A stretch of DNA of 64,000 nt from contig NZ_CP024768.1 in the NCBI RefSeq assembly GCF_011395035.1, positions 4,188,267-4,252,266 on the forward strand. The letters run 5' to 3'. Every line of letters begins with the position of its first letter. Within the stretch, counting starts at the first letter, position 1. This DNA comes from Pantoea cypripedii (GTDB taxonomy: Bacteria; Pseudomonadota; Gammaproteobacteria; Enterobacterales; Enterobacteriaceae). The notes below the pieces were generated by a model, which made no database searches, was not told where the DNA came from, and saw nothing but the letters and a program-made list of their open reading frames with translations. The position numbers were made by a program, and so were the translations under genes. Below are positions 42,318-51,062 of the stretch, piece by piece.

Positions 42318-43997
42318 ATGAAATTTCTTGGAAAGTTTTTCCTTACCTTACTGCTGCTAATTCTGCTGGCCTTTGTCATCCTGTATGTGTTGCTGCAAAC
42401 ACAGTGGGGTGCAGGTTGGTTTAGCCGTTGGGTGAGTGACAAAACTGACTGGCATCTGTCCCTCAGCAAAATCGAACATAACTTCTCTGCGCCTTCGCAC
42501 ATCATCCTTGATGACTTTAGCTTCGGTCATGACGGCCAGCCCGCTGTGCTGGTCGCCAAACGCGTCGATCTCGGTCTGGCACTGGTGCAGTTCAGCGATC
42601 CGCTGCACTTCAGCAGCATTGAATTACGTGATGGCGAAATTAACCTGGCTAACCTGACCCCGGATAGCGCGTTGCCGATGCAAGCCAATCGCCTGCAACT
42701 CAATAACATGCGGATCGACAGCCCAGGCAGTGCGCTACCGATGTTTGCGCGCAAAGTAAACGGTGGTGTTCTGCCGTGGAAGCCGACGGCCCGCGATATG
42801 CTCGGCAACGACGCACAGTTCCAGATGAGTGCCGGTGAAATGACGCTGGATGGCGTACGCGGTAATAATGTGCTGTTGCAGGGGAATGTGGCACAGCACC
42901 GCCTGGTGCTGAGTAATATCGGTGCCGATCTGGCGCGCGGATCGATGACCGGTGATGCGGAGCGCGATGCGCAGGGCAACTGGAGAATTAACCAGCTGCG
43001 CCTCAATGATATCCGCCTGCAAACCCATAAAGGCTTGCTCGATTTCCTCAACCCTATCAGTGACGTGCCATCGGTGACAATTAATCGCCTCGATATGACA
43101 GATGCGCGCTTGCAGGGACCAGACTGGGCGGTGACGGACCTCGATTTAACCCTGAAAAACCTGACCTGGCGCGGTAATGACTGGCAGAGCGATGACGGTT
43201 CGCTGGCGATGAACGCCGGAAACTTTATTAACGGTGCCTTTGAGCTGAACGATCCCATCGTCAATGCCGACTTTTCACCACAAGGCATTGCCCTCACGCA
43301 ATTCAGTTCACGCTGGGCCAATGGCGTAATACGCGCCAGCGGTAACTGGACGCGAAGCGATAAACGTCTGACCCTGGATGAACTGGCGGTGGCCGGGCTG
43401 GAATATACGCTGCCGCAGAACTGGCGCGACCGCTGGCAACAGAGTTTGCCGTCCTGGCTCGATAGCGTGCTGCTGAAACGCGTGACGGCCAACCGTAACC
43501 TGATCATTGATATCAATCCGGCATTTCCGTTCCAGATGACCGCGCTGGACGGCAGTGGCGAAAACCTGTTGCTGGCACGTCAGCAACAATGGGGGATCTG
43601 GGCGGGTAAAGCCAGTTTCAACGCCGCCGAGGCCACCTTTAACCGCACCGATTTACGCCACCCGTCGATTAGCCTGAGCGCAGACGATCAGCAAATTCAG
43701 GTCAGTGAGATGAGCGCCTTTAACGGCAGCGGCTTACTGGAGGGCACGGCGACTGTCGGCCAACAGGCGCAGCGTCCGCTGACATTGCATCTGAAAGGGC
43801 AGGCGGTTCCGGCGAATATCCTGGAAAACTGGGGCTGGCCAGCGCTGTCGTTGAATGGCAATAGCAACCTGTTGCTTCAGGTGAATGGTTCACTGAACGC
43901 AACGTCGCCATTGCGCCCGAGCATCAATGGCACTCTGTCGGTAACGACGGATACCCAGTCAGTGCAGCAGACCATGCATGCCGGGCAGGTTCAGTAA
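42318..43997 (+). CDS. yicH: AsmA-family protein YicH
   Basis: 559-residue AsmA-like protein anchored by an N-terminal transmembrane helix (residues about 4-24) with the bulk in the periplasm. AsmA-like proteins form long beta-groove structures, and several are thought to move phospholipids to the outer membrane. Conserved blocks FSAPSHIILDDFSFG, DARLQGPDWAVTDLDLTL, FSPQGIALTQFSSRW and LEYTLPQNW match E. coli YicH. Start chosen at MKFLGKFF; an ATG three codons earlier exists. A REP-like palindrome follows. Confidence 0.92.
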   Translation: MKFLGKFFLTLLLLILLAFVILYVLLQTQWGAGWFSRWVSDKTDWHLSLSKIEHNFSAPSHIILDDFSFGHDGQPAVLVAKRVDLGLALVQFSDPLHFSSIELRDGEINLANLTPDSALPMQANRLQLNNMRIDSPGSALPMFARKVNGGVLPWKPTARDMLGNDAQFQMSAGEMTLDGVRGNNVLLQGNVAQHRLVLSNIGADLARGSMTGDAERDAQGNWRINQLRLNDIRLQTHKGLLDFLNPISDVPSVTINRLDMTDARLQGPDWAVTDLDLTLKNLTWRGNDWQSDDGSLAMNAGNFINGAFELNDPIVNADFSPQGIALTQFSSRWANGVIRASGNWTRSDKRLTLDELAVAGLEYTLPQNWRDRWQQSLPSWLDSVLLKRVTANRNLIIDINPAFPFQMTALDGSGENLLLARQQQWGIWAGKASFNAAEATFNRTDLRHPSISLSADDQQIQVSEMSAFNGSGLLEGTATVGQQAQRPLTLHLKGQAVPANILENWGWPALSLNGNSNLLLQVNGSLNATSPLRPSINGTLSVTTDTQSVQQTMHAGQVQ

Positions 43998-44000
43998 TCT

Positions 44001-44036
44001 CCCATTGCGGCGCGATACATCGCGCCGCTACGCGCT
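44001..44036. repeat. REP-like palindrome
   Basis: Perfect 10-bp inverted repeat GCGGCGCGAT/ATCGCGCCGC (44007-44016 and 44019-44028) followed by CTACGCGC. Same family as the two units at 17990-18069. It lies between the convergent yicH and fabY genes, where E. coli synteny breaks. Confidence 0.8.
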
Positions 44037-44982
44037 AATCAATACGCGCGCCGGAGCCACCCTCTTCCAGTGGCCCCTGGGGATCGGCAGGTAACACGAT
44101 ATACACCCCTTCAAATACCGCGCCCAGCTCCTCATCACCAAATAGCTCAACTTCCATCTGCACGCGCGCTTTGCGTCCACGCGCCAGGCGATCGAGATCG
44201 CCGCTCAGCGAGCCTAGATCAGCGATCGCACCCGGACGGCCACTGATCGGTTTGCTGTATCGAATATGCGCATCGGCCAGAATGATGGTGCCGCCCAGAT
44301 GACGTTCGCGCAGCAGCAACCAAATCAAGCCCCAGCCAGTGAGCGTAGCCAGCGAGAACAGGCTACCGGCAAACAAGGTATGGTGCGGGTTCTGGTTACC
44401 GGTTTCCGGCATGGTGGTGGCAAACTTCTGTCCGGTATATTGCAGGATACGCACACCCATCTTTTCACTCAGCGGAATATGCTCATACCAGGCCTGCTGC
44501 AGCTGCCCACACCAGTCGGCGCGATGCAGAATATCGTCCAGCGTCACCACCGGTTTGATCATCAGAAAATGACGTACCGGCGTGGTTTGCGGTGCCGTGA
44601 TTTCCCCCTGATTGACGAAGCCCAGCTTGGCGAAGAACTCGACGGCATCTTCGCGCGCGCTACAGGTGACGCGTTTTGCCCCTTCCTGGCGTGCCACCGA
44701 CTCCAGCGTCATCGCCACCAGCGTTCCCAGGCCTTTGCCCTGCACCGACGGATGCACAGCGAGGAAGCGGATCGCCGCTTCATTTTCAGCATTGATATAT
44801 AACCGCCCGACCGCCACAGGCTTGCCCTGCTCATCCACCACCATCTGATGATGAGCCAACGCATCCCAGGCATCCCGCTCGGAACCCTGCGGCTGACGCA
44901 ACGGTTTACGTAACATTTCCCAGCGGAACTGGTAGTACATATCCAGTTCTTCAGCAGTTTGCGGTACGCGAAGATGATACAT
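44035..44982 (-). CDS. fabY: FabY/MadA (YiiD) acetyltransferase-thioesterase fusion
   Basis: 315-residue two-domain protein. The N-terminal GNAT domain (MYHLRVPQTAEELD; acetyl-CoA loop VQGKGLGTLVA near 83-93) is joined to a C-terminal hotdog (PaaI-like) domain (HHTLFAGSLFSLATLTGWG and later DAHIRYSKPISGRP). E. coli YiiD has been linked to initiation of fatty acid synthesis, named FabY and more recently described as a malonyl-ACP decarboxylase (MadA). Last gene of yihX-yihY-dtd-fabY. The chosen start has the family N-terminus. Confidence 0.88.
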   Translation of the reverse strand: MYHLRVPQTAEELDMYYQFRWEMLRKPLRQPQGSERDAWDALAHHQMVVDEQGKPVAVGRLYINAENEAAIRFLAVHPSVQGKGLGTLVAMTLESVARQEGAKRVTCSAREDAVEFFAKLGFVNQGEITAPQTTPVRHFLMIKPVVTLDDILHRADWCGQLQQAWYEHIPLSEKMGVRILQYTGQKFATTMPETGNQNPHHTLFAGSLFSLATLTGWGLIWLLLRERHLGGTIILADAHIRYSKPISGRPGAIADLGSLSGDLDRLARGRKARVQMEVELFGDEELGAVFEGVYIVLPADPQGPLEEGGSGARID

Positions 44983-45041
44983 AAAGTGATTCTCTCGTTC
45001 GGAGCTTACGTGGCTGATCCCTTGCCGCTCGGCTGAAAATC

Positions 45042-45479
45042 TCACACCTGCAACCAAAAGGTCACCGGACCATCGTTAACCAGCGCTACCTGCATATCGG
45101 CAGCAAAGCGGCCATTGGCTGTTGTCACGCCCTGCTCACGGCAGCACGCACTAAAATAGTCATAGAGGCGCTCGGCTTCAGCCGGTTCCGCACCACCAGA
45201 AAAGGAGGGCCGCATGCCTTTTTGCGTGTCGGCTGCCAGCGTAAATTGTGATACCACCAGCACGCTGCCACCCGCCTGTTGCACATTGAGATTCATTTTG
45301 TCGTTCTCATCGCCGAAGATGCGATAACCCAGAACGCGCTCGCACAATCGCTGTGCTTTTTTTTCATCGTCGCCCTTTTCAACACCCAGCAACACCAGCA
45401 AACCGGCACCAATCTCTCCCACAATCGCGCTGTCGACGCTGACACTGGCGCGACTGACGCGTTGAATCAAAGCAATCAT
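45042..45479 (-). CDS. dtd: D-aminoacyl-tRNA deacylase
   Basis: Homodimeric enzyme that hydrolyses D-amino acids mischarged on tRNA. 145 residues starting MIALIQRVSRASV. The active-site SQFTLAADTQKGMRPSFSG (residues about 77-95) and the C-terminal NDGPVTFWLQV with its Gly-cisPro-type motif are typical. It overlaps yihY by 4 bases, and fabY follows after 59. Confidence 0.96.
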   Translation of the reverse strand: MIALIQRVSRASVSVDSAIVGEIGAGLLVLLGVEKGDDEKKAQRLCERVLGYRIFGDENDKMNLNVQQAGGSVLVVSQFTLAADTQKGMRPSFSGGAEPAEAERLYDYFSACCREQGVTTANGRFAADMQVALVNDGPVTFWLQV

Positions 45480-46345
45480 GTTTCCTCTCGTTCTTTTTCT
45501 CGTTCCCGCTGTTTTAACTGACGATAGTCATCCAGCGTGACGGTGATTTCTGCACCTAACAACACAATACACCAGGTCCAGTAAACCCATAGAAACAGAA
45601 TAGGGATTACCGCCAGCACCCCGTAAATTAACTGATACGAGGGAAACATCGTAACATAGAGCGCGAAGCCTTTTTTGCCCAGCTCAAACAGCAGGCCGGC
45701 TACCACCGCCCCCACCAACGCATCGCGCGCAGGGACACGGCGTGTTGGTACGATGCTGTACAGCAGCCAGAAGGCGAGAATCGAGAGGAGTAAAGGGAAG
45801 ATACGTAGTACCTGCTCTATCAGGCTATTGACGCCCGAGACGTTTACCCAGCGCAACGACAGCAGATAAGAGCTGATGGCCAGACTGGCCCCCGCCAGGA
45901 GCGGCCCGAGAGTCAGGATCATCCAGTAGACGGCAAACGAATACACCACCGGCCGCTTTTTATCACTGCGCCAGATGACGTTTAGCGCGCTATCGACTGA
46001 ATGCATCAGCAGCAACGCCGTGACGATCAGGCTTACCGCCCCCACCGCGGTCATTTTATTCACGTTGGCGACGAACTGTTCCAGATAGCGCTGGATGGTG
46101 TTGCCCGCCGCAGGCATGAAGTTGGTGAAGATGAAGTTTTTCAGCTGCTCGCTAATGTCGGAGAACACCGGAAATGCGGCGAACAACGCAAACACCACCG
46201 CAACCAGAGGTACCAGTGCCAGCAAAGAGACGTAGGCAAGATTGCCCGCCTGCGTCGTCATGTTGTCTTCATCAATGCGCCGCCACAGCAGCTTTACCCA
46301 CAGGAGAAATGCGTGCGAGGAGTGGCGCAGATGTCGTATCAGCAT
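45476..46345 (-). CDS. yihY: YihY/BrkB family inner membrane protein
   Basis: 289-residue integral membrane protein with about six transmembrane segments, once mislabelled RNase BN. Conserved NMTTQAGNLAYVSLLALVPL near residues 28-47, YWMILTLGPLLAGASLA and the charged C-terminal KQREREKEREE tail. Function unknown. It overlaps dtd by 4 bases and follows yihX by 3, so the four genes are one operon. Confidence 0.93.
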   Translation of the reverse strand: MLIRHLRHSSHAFLLWVKLLWRRIDEDNMTTQAGNLAYVSLLALVPLVAVVFALFAAFPVFSDISEQLKNFIFTNFMPAAGNTIQRYLEQFVANVNKMTAVGAVSLIVTALLLMHSVDSALNVIWRSDKKRPVVYSFAVYWMILTLGPLLAGASLAISSYLLSLRWVNVSGVNSLIEQVLRIFPLLLSILAFWLLYSIVPTRRVPARDALVGAVVAGLLFELGKKGFALYVTMFPSYQLIYGVLAVIPILFLWVYWTWCIVLLGAEITVTLDDYRQLKQREREKEREET

Positions 46346-46348
46346 CAG

Positions 46349-46945
46349 TCAGAGACGGCCTGCAAACCAGGCGGGCACGGTTTTATTGTCGGTAACCAGC
46401 ACGCTATCAATGCCAAGCAGGCGCGCGGCCTCAATGTTGGCGTGGTTATCATCGAAGAACACCGCCTGATCAGCGGTAAAACCTTCATTCTCCAGGACAT
46501 GCTGATAGATACGAGCCTCAGGTTTGCGCATACCGACATCCTGCGACATATAGAGAGTGTCCGCTGCCTGTTGCACCTCGGGATATTGCGTCGGCCAGAA
46601 CTCATAATGCAGGCGATTGGTGTTAGAAAGGATCACCACACGATGACCATCCGCACGCAGCTTATTCATCACCGCCAGCGTGTCCGGACGGACATCAATA
46701 AACACCGCCTGCCAGCCGGTGGTGAACTGTTCATAACTGAGCGCAATATCCAGCTGGTCGCACAAACGGGCCGCGAAATGCTGATCGCTGATCTCACCCC
46801 GTTCGTGTTGTTCAAAAGCTTCATCCATACGAAAGCGGCTTTGTAACATCGCCAGTGGAACGCGCCCAAGGTCACTCCAGACGCCGAGCACACGGTTGAA
46901 ATCAATATCAACAATCACATTGCCTAAATCAAAGATGTAGAGCAT
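46349..46945 (-). CDS. yihX: Glucose-1-phosphate phosphatase YihX
   Basis: HAD-superfamily phosphatase; in E. coli it releases glucose from alpha-D-glucose-1-phosphate. 198 residues. Motif I is FDLGNVIVDID (residues 5-15, nucleophile Asp6; the usual second Asp is replaced by Asn, as in E. coli YihX FDLGNVIVDI), motif II LSNTN near 108, motif III Lys in MRKPEARIY, motif IV VFFDDNHANIEAA. First gene of the leftward yihX-yihY-dtd-fabY operon. Confidence 0.92.
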   Translation of the reverse strand: MLYIFDLGNVIVDIDFNRVLGVWSDLGRVPLAMLQSRFRMDEAFEQHERGEISDQHFAARLCDQLDIALSYEQFTTGWQAVFIDVRPDTLAVMNKLRADGHRVVILSNTNRLHYEFWPTQYPEVQQAADTLYMSQDVGMRKPEARIYQHVLENEGFTADQAVFFDDNHANIEAARLLGIDSVLVTDNKTVPAWFAGRL

Positions 46946-47081
46946 GACGCCTCCTTTATATTCCCTGGATCATTCACTCTAGCGGCAAAAATGGAGGCTG
47001 AACAGCGATGGTGCGGGCTAAATTGGCAAACCGGAAGCGGGATCAACTTGCAGGAATTGAGGGTTGTTGCGGATTGCAGGC

Positions 47082-47108
47082 AGAAAAAAGCCCCGCATGC
47101 GGGGCTTA
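47082..47108 (-). terminator. typA terminator
   Basis: Perfect palindrome AAGCCCCGCATGCGGGGCTT (47088-47107) 19 bases past the typA stop, followed on the minus strand by a six-U run. Strong intrinsic terminator. Confidence 0.92.
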
Positions 47109-47126
47109 AGATTCAGACAGTTTCGC

Positions 47127-48947
47127 TTAGTCTTTGCTGCCGCGAGACGCACGCTTACGGTCGTTCTCGGTCAGATGACGTTTACGAATACGTACTGACT
47201 GCGGAGTTACTTCAACCAGTTCATCGTCATCGATAAACTCGATAGCCTGCTCAAGCGTCATCTTAACTGGCGGAACCAGAGTCGTCGCTTCATCAGTACC
47301 TGACGCACGCATGTTGGTCAGTTTTTTACCGGTCAGGCAGTTTACAGTCAGGTCGTTAGAACGGCTGTGAATACCGATGATCTGGCCTTCGTAAACTTCC
47401 GCACCGTGACCCAGGAACAGCTTACCGCGATCCTGCAGACCGAACAGGGCGAAGGCTACCGCTTTACCCTGACCGTTGGAGATCAGTACGCCGTTCTGGC
47501 GCTGGCCCACTTCACCCGGACGAACGTCATCATAGTGGCTGAAGGTGGAGTACAGCAGACCGGTACCTGAAGTCATGGTCATGAATTCGTTACGGAAACC
47601 GATCAGACCACGGCTTGGGATCACGTAGTCAAGACGCACGCGGCCTTTACCATCCGGATCCATGTTTTTCATGTCGCCTTTACGCTCACCCATCGCCATC
47701 ATCACAGAACCCTGGTGGGTCTCTTCGATGTCCAGGGTCACGTTCTCGAACGGCTCCTGCTTACGACCTTCGAACTCACGGAAGATAACTTTCGGACGGG
47801 ATACCGCCAGCTCGTAACCTTCACGACGCATGTTTTCGATCAGCACTGACAGGTGCAGCTCACCACGGCCAGAAACGCGGAACGCATCAGCGTCAGCAGT
47901 TTCTTCAACACGCAGTGCCACGTTGTGTACCAGTTCTTTGTTCAGACGCTCCAGAATCTGGCGCGAAGTCACGTATTTACCTTCTTTACCGCAGAACGGT
48001 GAGGTGTTTACGTTAAAGAACATGGTAACAGTCGGCTCGTCCACGCTCAGGGCAGGCAGCGCTTCAACATTCTGCGGGTCACAAATGGTGTCAGAAATGT
48101 TCAGCTCACCCAGACCGGTGATCGCAATGATATCGCCAGCTTCAGCAACGGTGCTTTCGATACGTTCCAGACCGAGGTGGCCCAGCACTTTACCGACTTT
48201 ACCGTTGCGGGTTTTGCCTTCGCTATCAATGATCGTAACCTGCTGGTTCGGCTTCACTTTACCGCGTTTGATGCGGCCGATACCGATAACACCCAGGTAG
48301 TTGTTGTAGTCCAGCTGAGAGATCTGCATCTGCAGCGGTGCTTCAACTTCAACCTGCGGCGGAGAAACACGGTCAACGATCGCCTGATACAGCGGGGTCA
48401 TGTCGTCAGCCATGTCATTGTGGTCCAGACCCGCGATACCATTCAGCGCTGAAGCGTAAATGATCGGGAAGTCCAGCTGTTCGTCAGTCGCATCGAGGTT
48501 AACGAACAGGTCAAATACCTGATCCACCACCCAATCCGGACGCGCACCAGGGCGGTCAACTTTGTTGATAACAACAATCGGCTTCAGGCCGTGGGCGAAG
48601 GCTTTTTTGGTTACGAAGCGGGTTTGCGGCATCGGGCCATCCATCGCATCGACAACCAGCAGCACCGAATCCACCATGGACATTACGCGCTCAACTTCAC
48701 CACCGAAGTCGGCGTGTCCCGGGGTATCAACGATGTTGATACGGTAATCATTCCATTTGATGGCGGTGTTTTTTGCGAGGATGGTAATTCCACGCTCTTT
48801 CTCCAAATCGTTGGAGTCCATTACGCGCTCAGTCGCTTCGGTACGGGCGTCGAAAGTACCGGACTGTTGCAGCAGTTTATCAACCAGGGTGGTCTTACCG
48901 TGGTCAACGTGCGCGATGATGGCGATGTTACGCAAATTTTCGGTCAC
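47127..48947 (-). CDS. typA: Ribosome-associated GTPase TypA/BipA
   Basis: Translational GTPase related to EF-G and LepA that aids 50S assembly and growth at low temperature or stress. 606 residues. G1 AHVDHGKTTLVDKLL near 13-27, switch II DTPGHADFGGE, G4 NKVDRPGA, then domain II, EF-G-like domain V and the unique C-terminal domain ending KRASRGSKD. The switch I segment ERGITILAKNTAI is intact. Divergent from glnA across the nitrogen-controlled region, as in E. coli. Confidence 0.97.
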   Translation of the reverse strand: MTENLRNIAIIAHVDHGKTTLVDKLLQQSGTFDARTEATERVMDSNDLEKERGITILAKNTAIKWNDYRINIVDTPGHADFGGEVERVMSMVDSVLLVVDAMDGPMPQTRFVTKKAFAHGLKPIVVINKVDRPGARPDWVVDQVFDLFVNLDATDEQLDFPIIYASALNGIAGLDHNDMADDMTPLYQAIVDRVSPPQVEVEAPLQMQISQLDYNNYLGVIGIGRIKRGKVKPNQQVTIIDSEGKTRNGKVGKVLGHLGLERIESTVAEAGDIIAITGLGELNISDTICDPQNVEALPALSVDEPTVTMFFNVNTSPFCGKEGKYVTSRQILERLNKELVHNVALRVEETADADAFRVSGRGELHLSVLIENMRREGYELAVSRPKVIFREFEGRKQEPFENVTLDIEETHQGSVMMAMGERKGDMKNMDPDGKGRVRLDYVIPSRGLIGFRNEFMTMTSGTGLLYSTFSHYDDVRPGEVGQRQNGVLISNGQGKAVAFALFGLQDRGKLFLGHGAEVYEGQIIGIHSRSNDLTVNCLTGKKLTNMRASGTDEATTLVPPVKMTLEQAIEFIDDDELVEVTPQSVRIRKRHLTENDRKRASRGSKD

Positions 48948-49062
48948 AGCTTTGCCTCAGGCATTATAGAAATAGAAATAACGCGGTATTGTACACGGAT
49001 TAAGCGGAAGACTGAACATGATCACAGATTTCGCCTAAAGTTTCTTGAAGTGCTGGTTTTTA

Positions 49063-49078
49063 GCACCAATTGCGGTGC
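49063..49078. promoter_or_regulatory. NtrC site 1 of the glnA enhancer
   Basis: GCACCAATTGCGGTGC matches the NtrC consensus GCACCAWWWTGGTGC with one substitution in each half centre. It is about 175 bases upstream of the inferred glnA sigma-54 start, a typical enhancer distance. Confidence 0.85.
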
Positions 49079-49103
49079 ATTAATCTGCACTGCGATGGCG
49101 TTT

Positions 49104-49119
49104 TGCACCACAATGGTGC
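49104..49119. promoter_or_regulatory. NtrC site 2 of the glnA enhancer
   Basis: TGCACCACAATGGTGC is the best of the three palindromes, retaining TGCACCA and TGGTGC. Centre about 41 bases from site 1. Confidence 0.87.
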
Positions 49120-49135
49120 TCAAATTCACCAGCAA

Positions 49136-49152
49136 GGCACCATTAAGGTGCA
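49136..49152. promoter_or_regulatory. NtrC site 3 upstream of glnA
   Basis: GGCACCATTAAGGTGCA keeps both half-sites. Its centre is about 32 bases (three turns) from site 2, so NtrC dimers would lie on the same helix face. Confidence 0.85.
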
Positions 49153-49225
49153 TGCAATCCATCCTGGTGCAGCCGCCGACTCACTAAAGGGCGCACCACA
49201 GCACGATTTTACCTGTAATAAAAAA

Positions 49226-49243
49226 GTTGGCACAGAATTCGCT
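49226..49243 (+). promoter_or_regulatory. glnA sigma-54 promoter (glnAp2 type)
   Basis: TTGGCACAGAATTCGCTT has GG (49229-49230) and GC (49241-49242) separated by 10 bases, the invariant -24/-12 pattern. It is almost identical to E. coli glnAp2. The expected transcription start is near 49254. Confidence 0.93.
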
Positions 49244-49391
49244 TTAGTATTTTCAAGCGAAAACGACAGTTGCACAACGGTTGAAGAGCTTGCCGAGATC
49301 TTTGGTTAGGAGATGTCAGAAACCATGGCACATTCCAGGCAACGAAGTTCTCTCACCACGACGACAATGACAATTTCCAGGAGAGTTGAGT

Positions 49392-50801
49392 ATGTCCGCT
49401 GAACACGTTCTCTCGATGATGAACGAGCACGAAGTTAAGTTTGTTGACCTGCGTTTTACCGATACCAAAGGTAAAGAACAGCACGTTACTATCCCTGCTC
49501 ACCAGGTTAACGCTGACTTCTTCGAAGAAGGCAAAATGTTCGATGGCTCCTCCATCGGTGGCTGGAAAGGCATTAACGAATCAGACATGGTGCTGATGCC
49601 GGACGCAACTACTGCTGTTCTGGATCCGTTCTTCGAAGACCCGACGCTGATCATCCGTTGTGACATCCTTGAGCCAGGCACCATGCAGGGCTACGATCGC
49701 GACCCGCGTTCAATCGCCAAGCGCGCTGAAGATTTCCTGCGCTCTTCTGGCATCGCTGATACCGTACTGTTTGGACCTGAGCCGGAATTCTTCCTGTTCG
49801 ATGACATCCGTTTCGGTTCTTCAACTTCGGGTTCACATGTTGCTATCGACGATATCGAAGCAGCATGGAACACCGGTAAAGAATACGAAGGCGGTAACAA
49901 AGGTCACCGTCCGGGTATCAAAGGTGGTTACTTCCCGGTTCCTCCGGTCGACTCAGCTCAGGACATCCGTTCTGCCATGTGTCTGACTATGGAGCAAATG
50001 GGTCTGGTGGTTGAAGCTCATCACCACGAAGTAGCAACTGCTGGTCAGAACGAAGTGGCTACCCGCTTCAACACCATGACCAAAAAAGCTGACGAAATTC
50101 AGATCTACAAATACGTTGTTCACAACGTTGCTCACGCTTACGGCAAAACTGCAACCTTCATGCCGAAGCCAATGTTTGGTGACAACGGTTCAGGTATGCA
50201 CTGCCACATGTCTCTTTCTAAAGGCGGCGTGAACCTGTTCTCTGGCGACAAATACGGCGGCCTGTCTGAAACTGCTCTGTTCTACATCGGCGGTATCATC
50301 AAACACGCTAAAGCCATCAACGCCCTGGCTAACCCGACCACCAACTCTTACAAGCGTCTGGTCCCAGGCTACGAAGCGCCGGTAATGCTGGCTTACTCAG
50401 CCCGTAACCGTTCTGCTTCAATCCGTATCCCGGTTGTTGCCAGCCCGAAAGCTCGTCGTATCGAAGCGCGCTTCCCGGACCCGGCTGCTAACCCGTACCT
50501 GGCATTCACCGCACTGCTGATGGCTGGCCTTGATGGCATCATCAACAAGATCCACCCTGGCGATGCGATGGACAAAAACCTGTATGACCTGCCGCCGGAA
50601 GAAGAAGCTGAGATTCCAAAAGTGGCTGGTTCACTGGAAGAAGCGCTGAACTGCCTGAACGAAGACCGCGAGTTCCTGACCCGTGGTGGCGTGTTCACTG
50701 ATGACGCTATCGACGCGTACATCGAACTGCGTAAGTCTGAAAACGACCGCGTTCGCATGACTCCGCACCCGGTAGAGTTTGAGCTGTACTACAGCGTTTA
50801 A
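49392..50801 (+). CDS. glnA: Glutamine synthetase type I
   Basis: Dodecameric enzyme making glutamine from glutamate, ammonia and ATP; central nitrogen assimilation step. 469 residues from MSAEHVLSMM with AGGAGAG upstream; a TTG two codons earlier is ignored. Signatures FDGSSIGGWKGI near 49-60, GSGMHCHMS and the adenylylation-site tyrosine in NLYDLPPEE near 396-404, so GlnE control is expected. Transcribed from a sigma-54/NtrC promoter and followed by an ERIC element and terminator before glnL. Confidence 0.98.
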   Translation: MSAEHVLSMMNEHEVKFVDLRFTDTKGKEQHVTIPAHQVNADFFEEGKMFDGSSIGGWKGINESDMVLMPDATTAVLDPFFEDPTLIIRCDILEPGTMQGYDRDPRSIAKRAEDFLRSSGIADTVLFGPEPEFFLFDDIRFGSSTSGSHVAIDDIEAAWNTGKEYEGGNKGHRPGIKGGYFPVPPVDSAQDIRSAMCLTMEQMGLVVEAHHHEVATAGQNEVATRFNTMTKKADEIQIYKYVVHNVAHAYGKTATFMPKPMFGDNGSGMHCHMSLSKGGVNLFSGDKYGGLSETALFYIGGIIKHAKAINALANPTTNSYKRLVPGYEAPVMLAYSARNRSASIRIPVVASPKARRIEARFPDPAANPYLAFTALLMAGLDGIINKIHPGDAMDKNLYDLPPEEEAEIPKVAGSLEEALNCLNEDREFLTRGGVFTDDAIDAYIELRKSENDRVRMTPHPVEFELYYSV

Positions 50802-50803
50802 TC

Positions 50804-50937
50804 CTATGGAATATTCGGCGGATTTCGTGTTGCAGCCAGGCGGCAACTGAAAGAATCCCGGGGAGCTGAGACAGCTCAGTGACCCGGGTGAGTGAGGGCA
50901 GCCAACGCGGCTGCGGCACGAAAGACGCAGAAGATTT
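50804..50937. repeat. ERIC element in the glnA-glnL gap
   Basis: Resembles the enterobacterial repetitive intergenic consensus: ATTTCGTGTTGCAGCCAGGC at its left, a central AATCCCGGGGAGCTGAG / AGCTCAGTGACCCGGGTGAG palindrome and GCAGCCAACGCGGCTGC at its right. The usual CCCCAGGAGC/GACTGGGG pairing is replaced by CCCGGGGAGC/GACCCGGG, preserving the stem. It lies inside the glnA 3' untranslated region, before the terminator. Confidence 0.85.
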
Positions 50938-50958
50938 TTTGTTGCCGTGGAAACTTTC

Positions 50959-50984
50959 AGCCCATCTCCGGATGGGCTTTTTTC
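50959..50984 (+). terminator. glnA terminator
   Basis: 8-bp stem AGCCCATC/GATGGGCT with a TCCG loop, then a seven-T tract. It separates the abundant glnA message from glnL. Confidence 0.92.
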
Positions 50985-51004
50985 TCCACGAATTCATCGT
51001 TCAA

Positions 51005-51050
51005 ATGACGGGTTTTACCACCAAAGGCTATAATGCACTGAATTAGTGCA
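51005..51050 (+). promoter_or_regulatory. glnL promoter with overlapping NtrC operator
   Basis: A perfect TATAAT (51029-51034) lies 18 bases after ATGACG (51005-51010). The palindrome TGCACTGAATTAGTGCA (51034-51050) covers the expected start site and matches an NtrC dimer site. In E. coli NtrC represses glnLp from such a position, giving feedback on glnLG. Confidence 0.85.
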
Positions 51051-51062
51051 GAGGAACGCTGT

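Larger units (their letters stand above)
48948..49391. other. typA-glnA divergent regulatory region
   Basis: 444 bases holding typA promoter sequence on the left, at least three NtrC palindromes (49063-49151) and a sigma-54 promoter (49226-49243) for glnA, followed by a leader of about 135 bases. Individual sites are listed separately. A downstream half-site GGTGCA near 49169 may be an additional weak NtrC contact. Confidence 0.8.
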
